Source of the DNA: Xanthomonas boreopolis
GTDB taxonomy: Bacteria; Pseudomonadota; Gammaproteobacteria; Xanthomonadales; Xanthomonadaceae
DNA length: 64,000 bases
NCBI GenBank assembly: GCA_014654535.1
Contig: BNBA01000013.1
Location: forward strand, 47,262 to 111,261
Direction of reading: 5' to 3'
Position numbers and translations under genes: made by a program. Shown here one piece after another: positions 49,141-57,852 of the stretch (position 1 is the stretch's first letter; each line of letters opens with the position of its first letter). The notes beneath the pieces were generated by a model. That model was not told the origin of the DNA. It did no database searches and saw only the letters and a list, made by a program, of their open reading frames with translations.

Positions 49141-50808
49141 ATGAAACGCCTCATCCTGGCGCTGCTATGCAGCATCGCCATCCCCGCTGCATCCGCCGAA
49201 GCCCTGTTCACCGAGATCGCCTACCGAGGCGACGACGGCGGACCGGTCCCGACCGCCACGCAGTACCGCAACCCCGTGGTCGCCGGGTTCTATCCCGACC
49301 CCTCCGCCATCCGCGTCGGCGACGACTTCTACCTGGTGAACTCCACCTTCGGCTACTTCCCCGGCCTGCCGGTGTTCCATAGCCGCGACCTGGTGCACTG
49401 GACCCAGATCGGCAACGCGATCGACCGCCCCGGCCAGATCGACTACGGCCACAACGAACTCTCGCGCGGCCTGTTCGCCGCCTCGATCAGCCACCACGAC
49501 GGCACCTTCTACATCGTCAACACCTGCTTCTACTGCGACCGCGGCAACTTCGTCATCACCGCGAAGAACCCCGCCGGCCCCTGGTCGGACCCGCACTGGC
49601 TCAAGTTCGAGGGTATCGACCCCTCGCTGTTCTTCGACGACGACGGCCGCGCCTGGCTGGTCAACAACGGCATTCCCCAGGGCAAGATGCGCTACGACGG
49701 CCACCGCGCGATCTGGCTGCAGCAGTTCGACGTGGCGACGATGTCGCTGGTCGGCCCGCGCACCGTGCTGGTGGACTCCGGCGCCGATCCTTCGACCAAC
49801 CCGGAGCACGTCGAAGGCCCGCACCTGTTCCGCCGCAACGGCTGGTACTACCTGACCGCCGCCGAGGGCGGCACCGGCGAGCAGCACGCGCAGATGGTGT
49901 GGCGCAGCCGCGCCGTCACCGGGCCGTACGAACCGTTCCCGGGCAACCCCGTGCTGACCCAGCGCGACCTCGATCCGTCGCGGCCCGACCCGATCACCTC
50001 GGCCGGCCACGCCCAGTTCGTCGAACTGAAGGACGGCAGCTGGTGGGCCGTGTTCCTGGCCACGCGTCCCTACCGCGGCAACCAGTACAACCTCGGCCGC
50101 GAGACCTTCCTGCTGCCGATGCAATGGCACGACGACTGGCCGGTGGTGCTGCCGCGCGGCGAGCGCATACCGGCGGTCGCCACGCGGCCGAACCTGCCGG
50201 CCGGCAAGGCGGCGCAGCCGACCACCGGGCCGTTCGGCTGGACCGAGCGCTTCACCGGCAGCGCATTGCCGTTGCCGTGGATGACGATCAACGTGCCGCG
50301 GCAGCGCTGGTACGGCACCGGCAAGCAGGGCTTGCGCATCACGCCCTCGGCCACGCCGCTGGGCGAGTACGCCAGCGGCCAGCCGGCCTACATCGGCCAC
50401 CGCCTGCAGCACCACAAGGCGACGATCGACGCCACCCTCGATCCGCGGCAGCTCTCCGCCGGCGAGCAGGCCGGGCTGGCGCTGCTGCAGAACGAGACCC
50501 ACTTCTACGCGGCGATGCGCGTGGACGACGCCGAGGGACCTGCCGTGGTGCTGTACCGGCGCGCGGGCAAGGAACAACCGCAGGCCGGCGTGCCCGTCGC
50601 CCGGATCGCCCTGGCCGACGCGAAGCAGGCCCTGCGGCTGCGCTTCCAGCTGGACGGCCCGCGCCTGGATGCGTTCTACGCGAGCGGCCGCGGCGACTGG
50701 CAACCGCTGGCCCGCGACCTGGATGCGAGCCTGCTCAGCACCGACACCGCCGGCGGCTTCATCGGCGTCACCTTCGGGCCGTACGCGTACGACGCACGCA
50801 AGCAGTAG
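49141..50808 (+). CDS. Glycoside hydrolase family 43 (xylosidase/arabinosidase type)
   Basis: The 555-residue protein starts with the signal peptide MKRLILALLCSIAIPAASAE. The five-bladed propeller has NPVVAGFYPDPSAIRVGDDFY (general-base Asp), KFEGIDPSLFFDDDGRAWL (second Asp) and HVEGPHLFRRNGWYYL (catalytic Glu). A C-terminal beta-sandwich of about 190 residues (LPLPWMTINVPRQRW onward) matches the GH43 accessory domain. It removes xylose or arabinose from hemicellulose side chains. The ATG at 49141 follows GGGAAGGAACCGAC. Confidence 0.92.
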   Translation: MKRLILALLCSIAIPAASAEALFTEIAYRGDDGGPVPTATQYRNPVVAGFYPDPSAIRVGDDFYLVNSTFGYFPGLPVFHSRDLVHWTQIGNAIDRPGQIDYGHNELSRGLFAASISHHDGTFYIVNTCFYCDRGNFVITAKNPAGPWSDPHWLKFEGIDPSLFFDDDGRAWLVNNGIPQGKMRYDGHRAIWLQQFDVATMSLVGPRTVLVDSGADPSTNPEHVEGPHLFRRNGWYYLTAAEGGTGEQHAQMVWRSRAVTGPYEPFPGNPVLTQRDLDPSRPDPITSAGHAQFVELKDGSWWAVFLATRPYRGNQYNLGRETFLLPMQWHDDWPVVLPRGERIPAVATRPNLPAGKAAQPTTGPFGWTERFTGSALPLPWMTINVPRQRWYGTGKQGLRITPSATPLGEYASGQPAYIGHRLQHHKATIDATLDPRQLSAGEQAGLALLQNETHFYAAMRVDDAEGPAVVLYRRAGKEQPQAGVPVARIALADAKQALRLRFQLDGPRLDAFYASGRGDWQPLARDLDASLLSTDTAGGFIGVTFGPYAYDARKQ

Positions 50809-50817
50809 CGCCACCGG

Positions 50818-50855
50818 CGCGCGCCTGTGAGGCTCCATCGCCTCACAGGCGCGCG
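50818..50855. terminator. Convergent hairpin terminator overlapping a stop codon
   Basis: A perfect 16-bp stem (50818-50833 with 50840-50855) with loop TCCATC. The right arm contains the TGA of the 67-residue gene (50843-50845), so the last codons of that gene are part of the hairpin. It lies between GH43 (plus) and the small-gene operon (minus). T-runs are weak. Confidence 0.6.
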
Positions 50856-51046
50856 ACATGGCACAGCCGCACCTGCCCGGGCTCGATGCCATGGGCCTGC
50901 GCGGCGCGCGCCCGCAGCGCCTCGATCAACGCCTGCGGGTCGATGTCCTCGTCGCGCTCCGCGTGCATGCTGTAGGTCACCTGGCCCCACAGCACCGGAC
51001 GGCCGCCGGAATAGGCCTCGAAATCGGCGAAGTAATGGCGTTCCAT
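50843..51046 (-). CDS. 67-residue protein of unknown function
   Basis: The product starts MERHYFADFEAYSGGRPVLW, then GQVTYSMHAERDEDIDPQAL, a helix (IEALRARAAQAHGIE) and ends QVRLCHVARL. It is not Ala/Arg-random and has a clear strand-helix-strand look; I do not recognise the family. It starts 2 bases after the stop of the AroQ-like gene upstream, so it is the third gene of a tight operon. Codon use resembles the neighbours. Its likely partners are the two AroQ-like proteins; the function is unknown. Confidence 0.72.
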   Translation of the reverse strand: MERHYFADFEAYSGGRPVLWGQVTYSMHAERDEDIDPQALIEALRARAAQAHGIEPGQVRLCHVARL

Positions 51047-51048
51047 GG

Positions 51049-51489
51049 TCAGGTCCCGACGTGGACGCTCTCGCTCCATCCGCTGCAGCCCAGGTGCTCG
51101 AGCAGGATGTACGCGGCAAGCATGTAGCCCTGCATGCCATAGCCCCGTACCCGCGCCAGGCAGCCATGCTTCGCGTCGTCAGCGAAGCCGGCCGTGCGGG
51201 CCGCCCGCACGTCCACGTCCACGCGCGGCAGCTGCAGCGAGGCGAGCACGCGCGCCAGGCGGGCGCTGCCCGCGGCGGCGCCGGCATCCAGGATCAGCGC
51301 ATGCCTGCCGCTCGGGTGCGCCAGGCGCAAGGCATCGAGCAATTCCCGCTCGTCGCCGCAGGCGCGTACCGACAGCGCATGCCCCGCCTCGCCCACGCTC
51401 GCCACCAGCTGGCCCAGCAATCCGCGTGGCAGCGGCACGGGTCCACGGGCGCCCTGTCCCGCCGGGCCGCGCACGATCAGGATGGACAT
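51049..51489 (-). CDS. AroQ-like protein B, catalytically degenerate
   Basis: This 146-residue protein follows the type II dehydroquinate dehydratase (AroQ) layout: first strand SILIVRGPAGQ, then RACGDERELLDALR, HALILDAGAA, LQLPRVDVDVRA, and the final RGYGMQGYMLAAYILLEHLG, which matches the AroQ C-terminal helix (GAQGYLLAL). The active-site GPNLN, the catalytic Tyr loop and the HxSN histidine are absent. Its start overlaps the end of the protein A gene by 13 bases. A real shikimate-pathway role is unlikely; a ligand-binding or structural role is possible. Confidence 0.72.
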   Translation of the reverse strand: MSILIVRGPAGQGARGPVPLPRGLLGQLVASVGEAGHALSVRACGDERELLDALRLAHPSGRHALILDAGAAAGSARLARVLASLQLPRVDVDVRAARTAGFADDAKHGCLARVRGYGMQGYMLAAYILLEHLGCSGWSESVHVGT

Positions 51490-51911
51490 GACCGGTCCGC
51501 TCCTTCTGCATCTTCGATCGACGCCAACCGGCGCGCTGCGATGCCCAGCGACATCGCATAGCCGCGCGCACGGTCGTGCGGCGTGACCACCACCGCCATC
51601 GGGCCGTGCTGCGGATGCAGCCACGCCTCCAGCTCCGCGCCGCCATCGGCGTGCAGCTCGATATAGGGCACCGGCAGCGCATCGAACGTGCGCCGCAGCG
51701 ACGGTATCGCCGACCGCGGCACCTGCAACTCGCCCGGTTCGATGAGGACCAGCGCCGCATCCGACGCCGGCACGGCACGCAGCGCCGCGGCCATGGCCTC
51801 CACGTCCCCGCACGACACGCGCCCGATGCCATGTCCGGCGCATCGGGAAGGCAGCACGGGCGGCAGGCCCTCCGGTGGAATGCCTGGTCCCTGCAAGATC
51901 AACAGCGACAT
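51477..51911 (-). CDS. AroQ-like protein A, catalytically degenerate
   Basis: The 144-residue protein begins SLLILQGPGIPPEG, followed by GRVSCGDVEAMAAALRA, AALVLIEPGEL, LPVPYIELHAD and VVVTPHDRARGYAMSLGIAARRLA. This is the same strand order as AroQ and as the next gene, so A and B look like diverged paralogues. The catalytic GPNLN is GPGIP here, and the catalytic Arg, Tyr and His positions are changed. Genes A, B and the 67-residue gene form one tight minus-strand operon. Upstream of A (52007-52012, minus) is TACAAT, a possible -10. Confidence 0.7.
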   Translation of the reverse strand: MSLLILQGPGIPPEGLPPVLPSRCAGHGIGRVSCGDVEAMAAALRAVPASDAALVLIEPGELQVPRSAIPSLRRTFDALPVPYIELHADGGAELEAWLHPQHGPMAVVVTPHDRARGYAMSLGIAARRLASIEDAEGADRSCPS

Positions 51912-52068
51912 CGTCGTCACACTCGCATGCACCCCAAGGTGCGGAGCGGCCACGATAGGAAACCACCGCGTAAAGCCGCCATTCCCGCGGCGCGGCGGCG
52001 GCGTAAATTGTACGTATCGCCGCCTCCGGCCGTTCGCCGTCCTTCGGCTACCGGCCGCGCATGCCGGC

Positions 52069-52656
52069 TCACGGTGGTGCCGGCCGCGCGGTGAACTCCA
52101 GGTAGGTCGAAAGAATGTACTTGTCGCCGCTGCGCGGCGGCAGCGCCGCGTGCATGTACATCCAGTACGGCGGGAACACCAGCAGCCGCCCGGCGCGCGG
52201 AACGATGTCCAGGTCCAGGTCGACGAAGCGGGTCTGCCCGCCCTCGGCGACGTCGTTGAGGTACCAGAGGAACACCAGGTAACGGCCGGTCTCCTCGTCG
52301 CAGGCATCGAAGTGCGGCTGGAACGCATCGCCCGCCTGCGCGCGGTATTGCTTGATCCGCAGGTCCGCCAGCCGCGGCCGCCACGGCACCTCGGCGGACA
52401 GGCCGATATCGCGGTTGTAGCGCGCCAGCGCCTGCTGGACGCGCTGGATGAAGAAGCCCTTGAACGCCGGATCGGCCAACCTGGAGACGTTCAACTCGGT
52501 CCACGCGCTTTGCTCCAGCCCGGCGCGCGCGCCCATGCCATTGCGGCTGTGCCAGCCCGAGGACGCATGGAACGAAGCGATCAGCTGCTCGCAGAACGCC
52601 GGCTCCAGGTCGCCGTCGTAGCAGCGTACGTAGTGTTTGAGGTCGGTCGCGCTCAT
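52069..52656 (-). CDS. 2-oxoglutarate/Fe(II)-dependent oxygenase
   Basis: The 195-residue protein is of the prolyl-4-hydroxylase type. It has the metal ligands HFDA (HxD) in QPHFDACDEETGR and a distal His in MYMHAALPPRSGDKYILSTY, with the 2OG-binding basic residue nearby, and FLWYLNDVAEGGQTRF in the core. Such enzymes hydroxylate proteins or small molecules. It lies downstream of the TonB receptor on the same strand (about 75 bp) and upstream of the AroQ-like operon. No signal peptide. Substrate unknown. Confidence 0.87.
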   Translation of the reverse strand: MSATDLKHYVRCYDGDLEPAFCEQLIASFHASSGWHSRNGMGARAGLEQSAWTELNVSRLADPAFKGFFIQRVQQALARYNRDIGLSAEVPWRPRLADLRIKQYRAQAGDAFQPHFDACDEETGRYLVFLWYLNDVAEGGQTRFVDLDLDIVPRAGRLLVFPPYWMYMHAALPPRSGDKYILSTYLEFTARPAPP

Positions 52657-52730
52657 GCGGTCTCCGTGAAAGAAGACGGCGCGCCCAAGGGCGCGCCGTC
52701 TAGGTGCTTCGTTCCAGAAAACGGCCGTCC

Positions 52731-55481
52731 TCAGAACCGGTAGGTCGCGCGCATCCAGTAATAGCGGCCGATCGTGTCGTAGGTGCTCACGTCGGTATTC
52801 GCGTTCAGGACGTTGTTCTGGTACATGACCGGCGGCTGCTTGTTGGTCAGGTTGTCCACGCCCAGGTCGAAGCGCAGGTTGGCTGCGGTCATGTCGTAGC
52901 CCACCTGGAACGAGTGGTACATGTAGCTGCCGTAGTTCAGCACCACGCCCTTGTCCACGGCATCGGCGGACATGTTCTGCGACAGGTCTGTGCTGCCGAC
53001 CTGTATCTTGCCGATCCAGCGCGAGGTCCAGGTCGCATCCCACGAACCCAGCTTCCAGCCGATCTGGCCGCGCGCGCGCCAACGGGCATAGTTGCCGTAA
53101 GCCGAGTTGTACCGCCCCGCCATGTGGATCACCGTGTCACCGGTGTCGATGTCGTAGCGCTGCAGGTAGGTGCTGTCCAGGGCGAAGTTGAAGCGGCCCC
53201 ACTGCGTCTCGGGCAGTGCATAGTTCACGCCGAAGTCGATACCCTGGGTATCGAGCTTGCCGATATTGATCACCGGAGTCTCGATGTAGTCGATGTTGCC
53301 GGCGCTGACCGAGGTCGACGGGTAGCGGTGGAGGTAGCTGCAGTACGGGCTGCTCTCGTCGTTGTAGCAGAGGTCTGCGACGGTCTGCGCGGAGATCTCC
53401 TGGATCAGGTCCTTGAGCTTGACTTTCCACCAGTCCAGGCTGACCGACAACCCGGGTACGAAGTCCGGGCTGTAGACGATGCCGTAATCGTACGAGGTGC
53501 CCTTTTCTGGCTTGAGGTCGTAGCCGACGTAGCGCGAGCCGGAGGTGACCGCGTCGGTCTGCGACAGGCCCGAACCTTCCCAGCCCACCGGTACGCCGGC
53601 ACAGGCGTTCTCGTGGCCCGAGCCGCTATAGCCGATGCACGGATCGGTGAAGGTCGGCTGGTTCGCGCCCGGCCCCGCGTAGATGTCGTTGAGGGTCGGC
53701 GCGCGGAACACCTGCGACACCGTGCCACGCACCATCAGATCCTGGATCGGGCGCCATTCGAGCTGGAACGAGGCGCTGTTGTTGGTGCTGTCCACGCTGC
53801 TGTAATCGGACACGCGGTCGCTCACGGTCGCGCTGAGCGCACCGACCGGCGAGGACTGATCCAGCAGCGGGACGTACAACTGCGCGTAGGCCTCCTTGAC
53901 GTTGAAGCCGCCGCTCATCGGAGAGGAACAGGCCTCAGATGAGATCGCGCAGGTAAGGTCCTCGTTCATCAGCGCGTTGCTCGAGACCGTGTAGTTCAGG
54001 CTCTCCTTGCGATACAACGCGCCCACCGCCAACTGCATCGTGCCGGCCGGCAAATCCCACAGGCTGCCGTTGGCGCTCGCCTCCCACTGGCGCTTGATCG
54101 TGGTGGTGGAGTAGCGCGGGATCGACTCGTGGCTGTTCAGCCAGGTCGAGGCGGCTTCCTGGTCGAAGATGTTGATCTCGCCGTTGTCGATCGCCTGCTG
54201 CAGCGTGGCGTAGTCCACGTAGCCGTGGCTCCAGCTCTTCTGCTTGTAGTGGCCGTAGTTGTAGTTGACGTCCCAGGCCCAGCTGCTGTCGCCGAAGGTG
54301 CCCTTCAGGCCGGCGACGACTTGGTCGGTGCTAGTGTCGTAGAAGCCTTCGCGCTGGCCCAGCGAGATGAAGCGGTTGCGGTACTCGTAGCCGTTCGGCC
54401 CGAACTCGACGCCGAACGGGTTGTACGGATTGTCGGCTGCGATGGTGATGCCGTCGCTCTGCGCGTCGAACGGCAACGGCGCGATCGCGAAGTGCGCCAT
54501 CGTGTGGTTGTGGTAGGCGTTGACGTACGCCTGCATGTTGTCGGTGATGTTGAAGCTGCCGAGCACGAAGCCGCTCACGCGCTCCTGTGGCGTCATAAGC
54601 AGGTTCGCCGCCTGGTAATTGTAGGCGTCGGAGGAGGAGTAGCACTTGTAGCCGCCGCTTCCGTCGCCGGTCATCGCGCCGTTGGCGCTGCAGCCGTTGG
54701 CGGCCAGCACGCTCGACGGCAGCTTGTAGTAGCCGGTCGGCGTGCGGCTCGATCCGCCCTTGTAGGCGCTGCCGCTGGACAGGTACATCGCGTACTTGGA
54801 GTAGTCGCGGTTCGCCGACGACACTTCGTTCTGCTTGTTGTAGTCGAGGCCGACCACGACGTTGCCGCGGTCCCAGGTCTTGCCGAAGGTGAAGGTGCCG
54901 CCATGGCGCGCGCCGTCGCCGGCGCTGGCCTGGCCGTAGTTGGCGGTGACTTCGCCGCCCTCGAAGTTCTTGCGCAGGATGAAGTTGACCACGCCGCCGA
55001 TCGCGTCGGAGCCGTACACGGCCGACGCGCCCACCTTCATCACCTCCACGCGCTCGATCATGTTGGCGGGGATCGAGTTGACGTCGTTGTTGAGGATGCG
55101 GTGGCCGTCGATCAGCAGCAGCGTGCGCTGTTCGCCCAGGCCGCGCAGCGAGATCGTCGAGGCGCCGTCGCCGCCGCCGTTGTTGACCTGCGGGTTGGTG
55201 GCCGCGCCGGCGATGCCCGGCAGCGACTGCAGCAGGTCGCCCAGCGTTTGCTTGCCGCTCTGCTGGATCTGCTGGCGATCGACCACGGCCACCGGGCTGG
55301 CGGTCTCGACATCGACGCGGCGGACCAGCGAACCGGTCACGGTGACGGTATCGAGGCTGGTCGGCGTCTTGTCATTGGAGGTGTCAGGGGTCTGTGCATA
55401 CAGCGCGACGGGCGCGAGCGCCAGGCCGAGCGGCAGCGCGAGGCGGACGGCGTGGGCGAGCTTGCTGGTTCTTGCGGGCAT
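52731..55481 (-). CDS. TonB-dependent outer-membrane receptor
   Basis: The 916-residue protein has a signal peptide (LALPLGLALAPVALYA), a TonB box-like TSLDTVTVTGSLVRR, the plug (SPVAVVDRQQIQQSGKQTLG, RTLLLIDGHRIL, VYGSDAIGGVVNFILRKNF) and a long 22-strand barrel ending RATYRF with the terminal aromatic residue. It imports a ligand with TonB energy. The ATG at 55481 is set by the signal peptide. A TPR-sulfotransferase gene follows upstream on the same strand. It resembles the large xanthomonad receptor family; the ligand is not readable. Confidence 0.93.
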   Translation of the reverse strand: MPARTSKLAHAVRLALPLGLALAPVALYAQTPDTSNDKTPTSLDTVTVTGSLVRRVDVETASPVAVVDRQQIQQSGKQTLGDLLQSLPGIAGAATNPQVNNGGGDGASTISLRGLGEQRTLLLIDGHRILNNDVNSIPANMIERVEVMKVGASAVYGSDAIGGVVNFILRKNFEGGEVTANYGQASAGDGARHGGTFTFGKTWDRGNVVVGLDYNKQNEVSSANRDYSKYAMYLSSGSAYKGGSSRTPTGYYKLPSSVLAANGCSANGAMTGDGSGGYKCYSSSDAYNYQAANLLMTPQERVSGFVLGSFNITDNMQAYVNAYHNHTMAHFAIAPLPFDAQSDGITIAADNPYNPFGVEFGPNGYEYRNRFISLGQREGFYDTSTDQVVAGLKGTFGDSSWAWDVNYNYGHYKQKSWSHGYVDYATLQQAIDNGEINIFDQEAASTWLNSHESIPRYSTTTIKRQWEASANGSLWDLPAGTMQLAVGALYRKESLNYTVSSNALMNEDLTCAISSEACSSPMSGGFNVKEAYAQLYVPLLDQSSPVGALSATVSDRVSDYSSVDSTNNSASFQLEWRPIQDLMVRGTVSQVFRAPTLNDIYAGPGANQPTFTDPCIGYSGSGHENACAGVPVGWEGSGLSQTDAVTSGSRYVGYDLKPEKGTSYDYGIVYSPDFVPGLSVSLDWWKVKLKDLIQEISAQTVADLCYNDESSPYCSYLHRYPSTSVSAGNIDYIETPVINIGKLDTQGIDFGVNYALPETQWGRFNFALDSTYLQRYDIDTGDTVIHMAGRYNSAYGNYARWRARGQIGWKLGSWDATWTSRWIGKIQVGSTDLSQNMSADAVDKGVVLNYGSYMYHSFQVGYDMTAANLRFDLGVDNLTNKQPPVMYQNNVLNANTDVSTYDTIGRYYWMRATYRF

Positions 55482-55892
55482 TGCAACGGCCTCGATGGAA
55501 GAAAGCACGAGTTGCGGAAAGCAGGTTCCGGCTCGTGGCGCCCAGGGGCGGGCAGGTGTAGGGTCGCGTGCGACCACCGCCATATGACCGGGGATGTGCA
55601 CACTTGGTTAAATTTTTATAAGACGAGCCAAATGTTTGCGTGTCGTTAAGATGCCAGTTTGTGTCCACTCTGACATTCAATGTCAAGAGGGGGCCGCCGG
55701 GGTTGATCTTGGGCACCAAAACGGGGTGAAAATGCCCATTCACGTGCCTATCGGGTGCAAGGACCAAGCGTTGCGCATCGCTTTGGTGCGCATGCGCATT
55801 GCGAAGCCGTTATCCGCGATTCATTTACACTAATGAGCCAGCGAGCGCCTCGATAACTGCTGCTGCCCACCTTCCCTCCCTCGCCGGCTGCA
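55482..55892. promoter_or_regulatory. AT-richer region upstream of the TonB receptor
   Basis: No gene is supported in these 411 bases. On the minus strand toward the receptor there is an AT-rich patch (TTAAATTTTTATAAGAC on the plus strand, 55608-55624), a likely promoter or operator. Further out, 55640-55850 has lower GC than its surroundings and TTGATC and CGCATGCGCATTGCG words. It may hold the regulatory site for the receptor gene. Confidence 0.5.
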
Positions 55893-57743
55893 TCAACCGC
55901 CGTAGCCCCACCGCTCCAGGTAGGGCCGCAACACCGGCAACACCGGTTCGAAATGGCGCCGGTAGGGATGCCAGCGGTCCAACCCGCGCCGGTTGATGCC
56001 TTCGACCACCTGCGCGTAGCTGGGCGTGCTGATGAACCCCTTGCCGCGCGCATGGCGCTGGAATTCGAGCAGGCGCTCGGGCTGTTCCAGCTCCAGGAAG
56101 GTTCCCAGCTTGCCGACCTGCCCTGCGACGTCGTCCACCAGGTCCTCGTAGCGGCTTTCCATCGCGATCGGCGCGAGCAGGCGCGCATGGTGCAGCCAAT
56201 GGTCCATCGCGTCGGCGTAGCCGCGCGCCAACCGGTCCAGGTCCGAACACAGCATCGCGAACGCGGGGGAACGGAACGCCTGCATGTAGCAGCTGAGCAG
56301 CACGTCGCAGGGATGGCGCAGCGCGAGGATCACCCGCGCCTGCGGGAACAGGCGATGGATCAGCGGCAGGCGCAGCAGGTTCAGCGGGTTCTTGTCGACC
56401 AGGCGCTGGCCCGGCATCGGCGAGGCCACCTCGCGCACCCGTCGCCAGTACTCGCCGCGCAGCGCCTCGCAGGCGGCATCGTCCAGCTCGCCCAGGCCGT
56501 CGGGCCAGGCCAGGCCCTCGCGTTCCAGCCGCTCCGCCAGCTCCTGCAGGAACGGCCGCTCGTCCATCGAGCACAGCGCCGGATGCGCATCCAGCATCTG
56601 CTCCAGCAGCGTGGTGCCCGAGCGCGGGAAGCCGACCACGAAGACCGGCGAATCGGCCATCGCCGGCCCCGCCACCGGGCGCGCGGCGGCATGGCGCTGC
56701 GGCGACCAGCGCTGGCGCGCGACCGGCAGCGGCGCATCGCTGCGCTTCATCGCTTCCGGCACCAGCGGCGCGATGCCGGCCAGCTGCGCGGCGTGGGCCT
56801 CGGCGCAGGCGCGCATCGCCTCGTCCGGCTGCCCGAGCCGGTCGTAGCAGCGCGCCAGCGCGAAGTAGAGGTTGCTGCGCTTGCGCTTGTCGCCGGGCTC
56901 GGCCAGCAGGGTTTCCAGGGCCTGGCTGGCCTGGGCCCACTCGCCTTCGCGCATCGCCAGCACGGCCCGGGCGTTGAGCACGTCCTGCCGCACGCCGGCA
57001 TCGGCGACGGCCTGCGCGGCAGGCAGGCGCGCCGCGGCGGCGCGCGCATCGTCCAGGCGATTGGCGCGCTCCATCACCATCACCCGGCGCGCCCACGCCC
57101 GGGTCGGATCGGGCGACCGTGCGATGCAGTCGCGCAACAGGGCATCGGCCTCGTCGGTGCGGCCGTCCTGCGCCAGCAGCCACGCCAGGTCCTGCGTGCC
57201 GTCCGCATCCAGCGGCGGCCACTGGCGCCACGACGCGAGCAACCGCTGCTCGCGCTGGAAATCGCCGCACTCGTGGCAGGCCATCGCCGCGTGCAATCGC
57301 GTCAGCGGCGCCGATGGATCCAGTTCGTGCGCATCCAGCAGATGCTCGCGCGCGGCGGCGTAGTCGCCTTCGTCCATCGCCAGCAGGCCGAGGTTGTGGT
57401 GCGTGAGCGGATCGCGCGGTTCCAGCGCACAGGCGCGCCGGTACGCCGCCCTCGCCTCGTCGATGCGGCGCAGCTCGCGCAGCGCGTTGCCGAGGTTGTT
57501 CCAGTGCGCCGCCTCGCCCGGCTGGCGCCGGGCCAGCTCGGCATGCACGTCGGCGGCCTCGGCCACCCGCCCCTGCATCTGCAGGCTCGCGGCCAGCAGG
57601 CTGCGCGCCAGCACGTCGTCGGGAAAGCGCTCCAGATGGCGCAGCGCACCCCGCTCCAGTTCCCCGGCACGGCCGGATTCCAGGGCCGCGAGCAGCGCCG
57701 GGATCGTGGGCGATGCAGCGTCGTGCGAAGAAGGAGAAGTCAT
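55893..57743 (-). CDS. TPR-repeat sulfotransferase
   Basis: The 616-residue protein has N-terminal tetratricopeptide repeats to about residue 340 (AAHWNNLGNALRELRRIDEARAAY, THHNLGLLAMDEGDYAAAREHL) and a C-terminal sulfotransferase domain with the PAPS 5'-phosphosulfate loop VVGFPRSGTTLLEQMLDAHP, the DKNPLNLLRLPL segment and ILALRHPCDVLLSCY, the 3'-phosphate site. It would transfer sulfate from PAPS to an unknown acceptor. It precedes the TonB receptor, a pairing common in xanthomonads. No signal peptide. Confidence 0.92.
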   Translation of the reverse strand: MTSPSSHDAASPTIPALLAALESGRAGELERGALRHLERFPDDVLARSLLAASLQMQGRVAEAADVHAELARRQPGEAAHWNNLGNALRELRRIDEARAAYRRACALEPRDPLTHHNLGLLAMDEGDYAAAREHLLDAHELDPSAPLTRLHAAMACHECGDFQREQRLLASWRQWPPLDADGTQDLAWLLAQDGRTDEADALLRDCIARSPDPTRAWARRVMVMERANRLDDARAAAARLPAAQAVADAGVRQDVLNARAVLAMREGEWAQASQALETLLAEPGDKRKRSNLYFALARCYDRLGQPDEAMRACAEAHAAQLAGIAPLVPEAMKRSDAPLPVARQRWSPQRHAAARPVAGPAMADSPVFVVGFPRSGTTLLEQMLDAHPALCSMDERPFLQELAERLEREGLAWPDGLGELDDAACEALRGEYWRRVREVASPMPGQRLVDKNPLNLLRLPLIHRLFPQARVILALRHPCDVLLSCYMQAFRSPAFAMLCSDLDRLARGYADAMDHWLHHARLLAPIAMESRYEDLVDDVAGQVGKLGTFLELEQPERLLEFQRHARGKGFISTPSYAQVVEGINRRGLDRWHPYRRHFEPVLPVLRPYLERWGYGG

Positions 57744-57852
57744 TGCATGCGGCCGCGGCGCTGGGGAAGCGGACCATAGCGGTCCGGCCGGGCGTTCCGC
57801 AATGGACCGGGCCGTCTCCGTGCCGCCCCGCCCGGTCCGCCGAATCAGGAGC

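Noticed and set aside
51049..51911. True shikimate-pathway aroQ
   Set aside because: The GPNLN motif and catalytic Tyr/His positions are missing in both proteins, so dehydratase activity is not supported.
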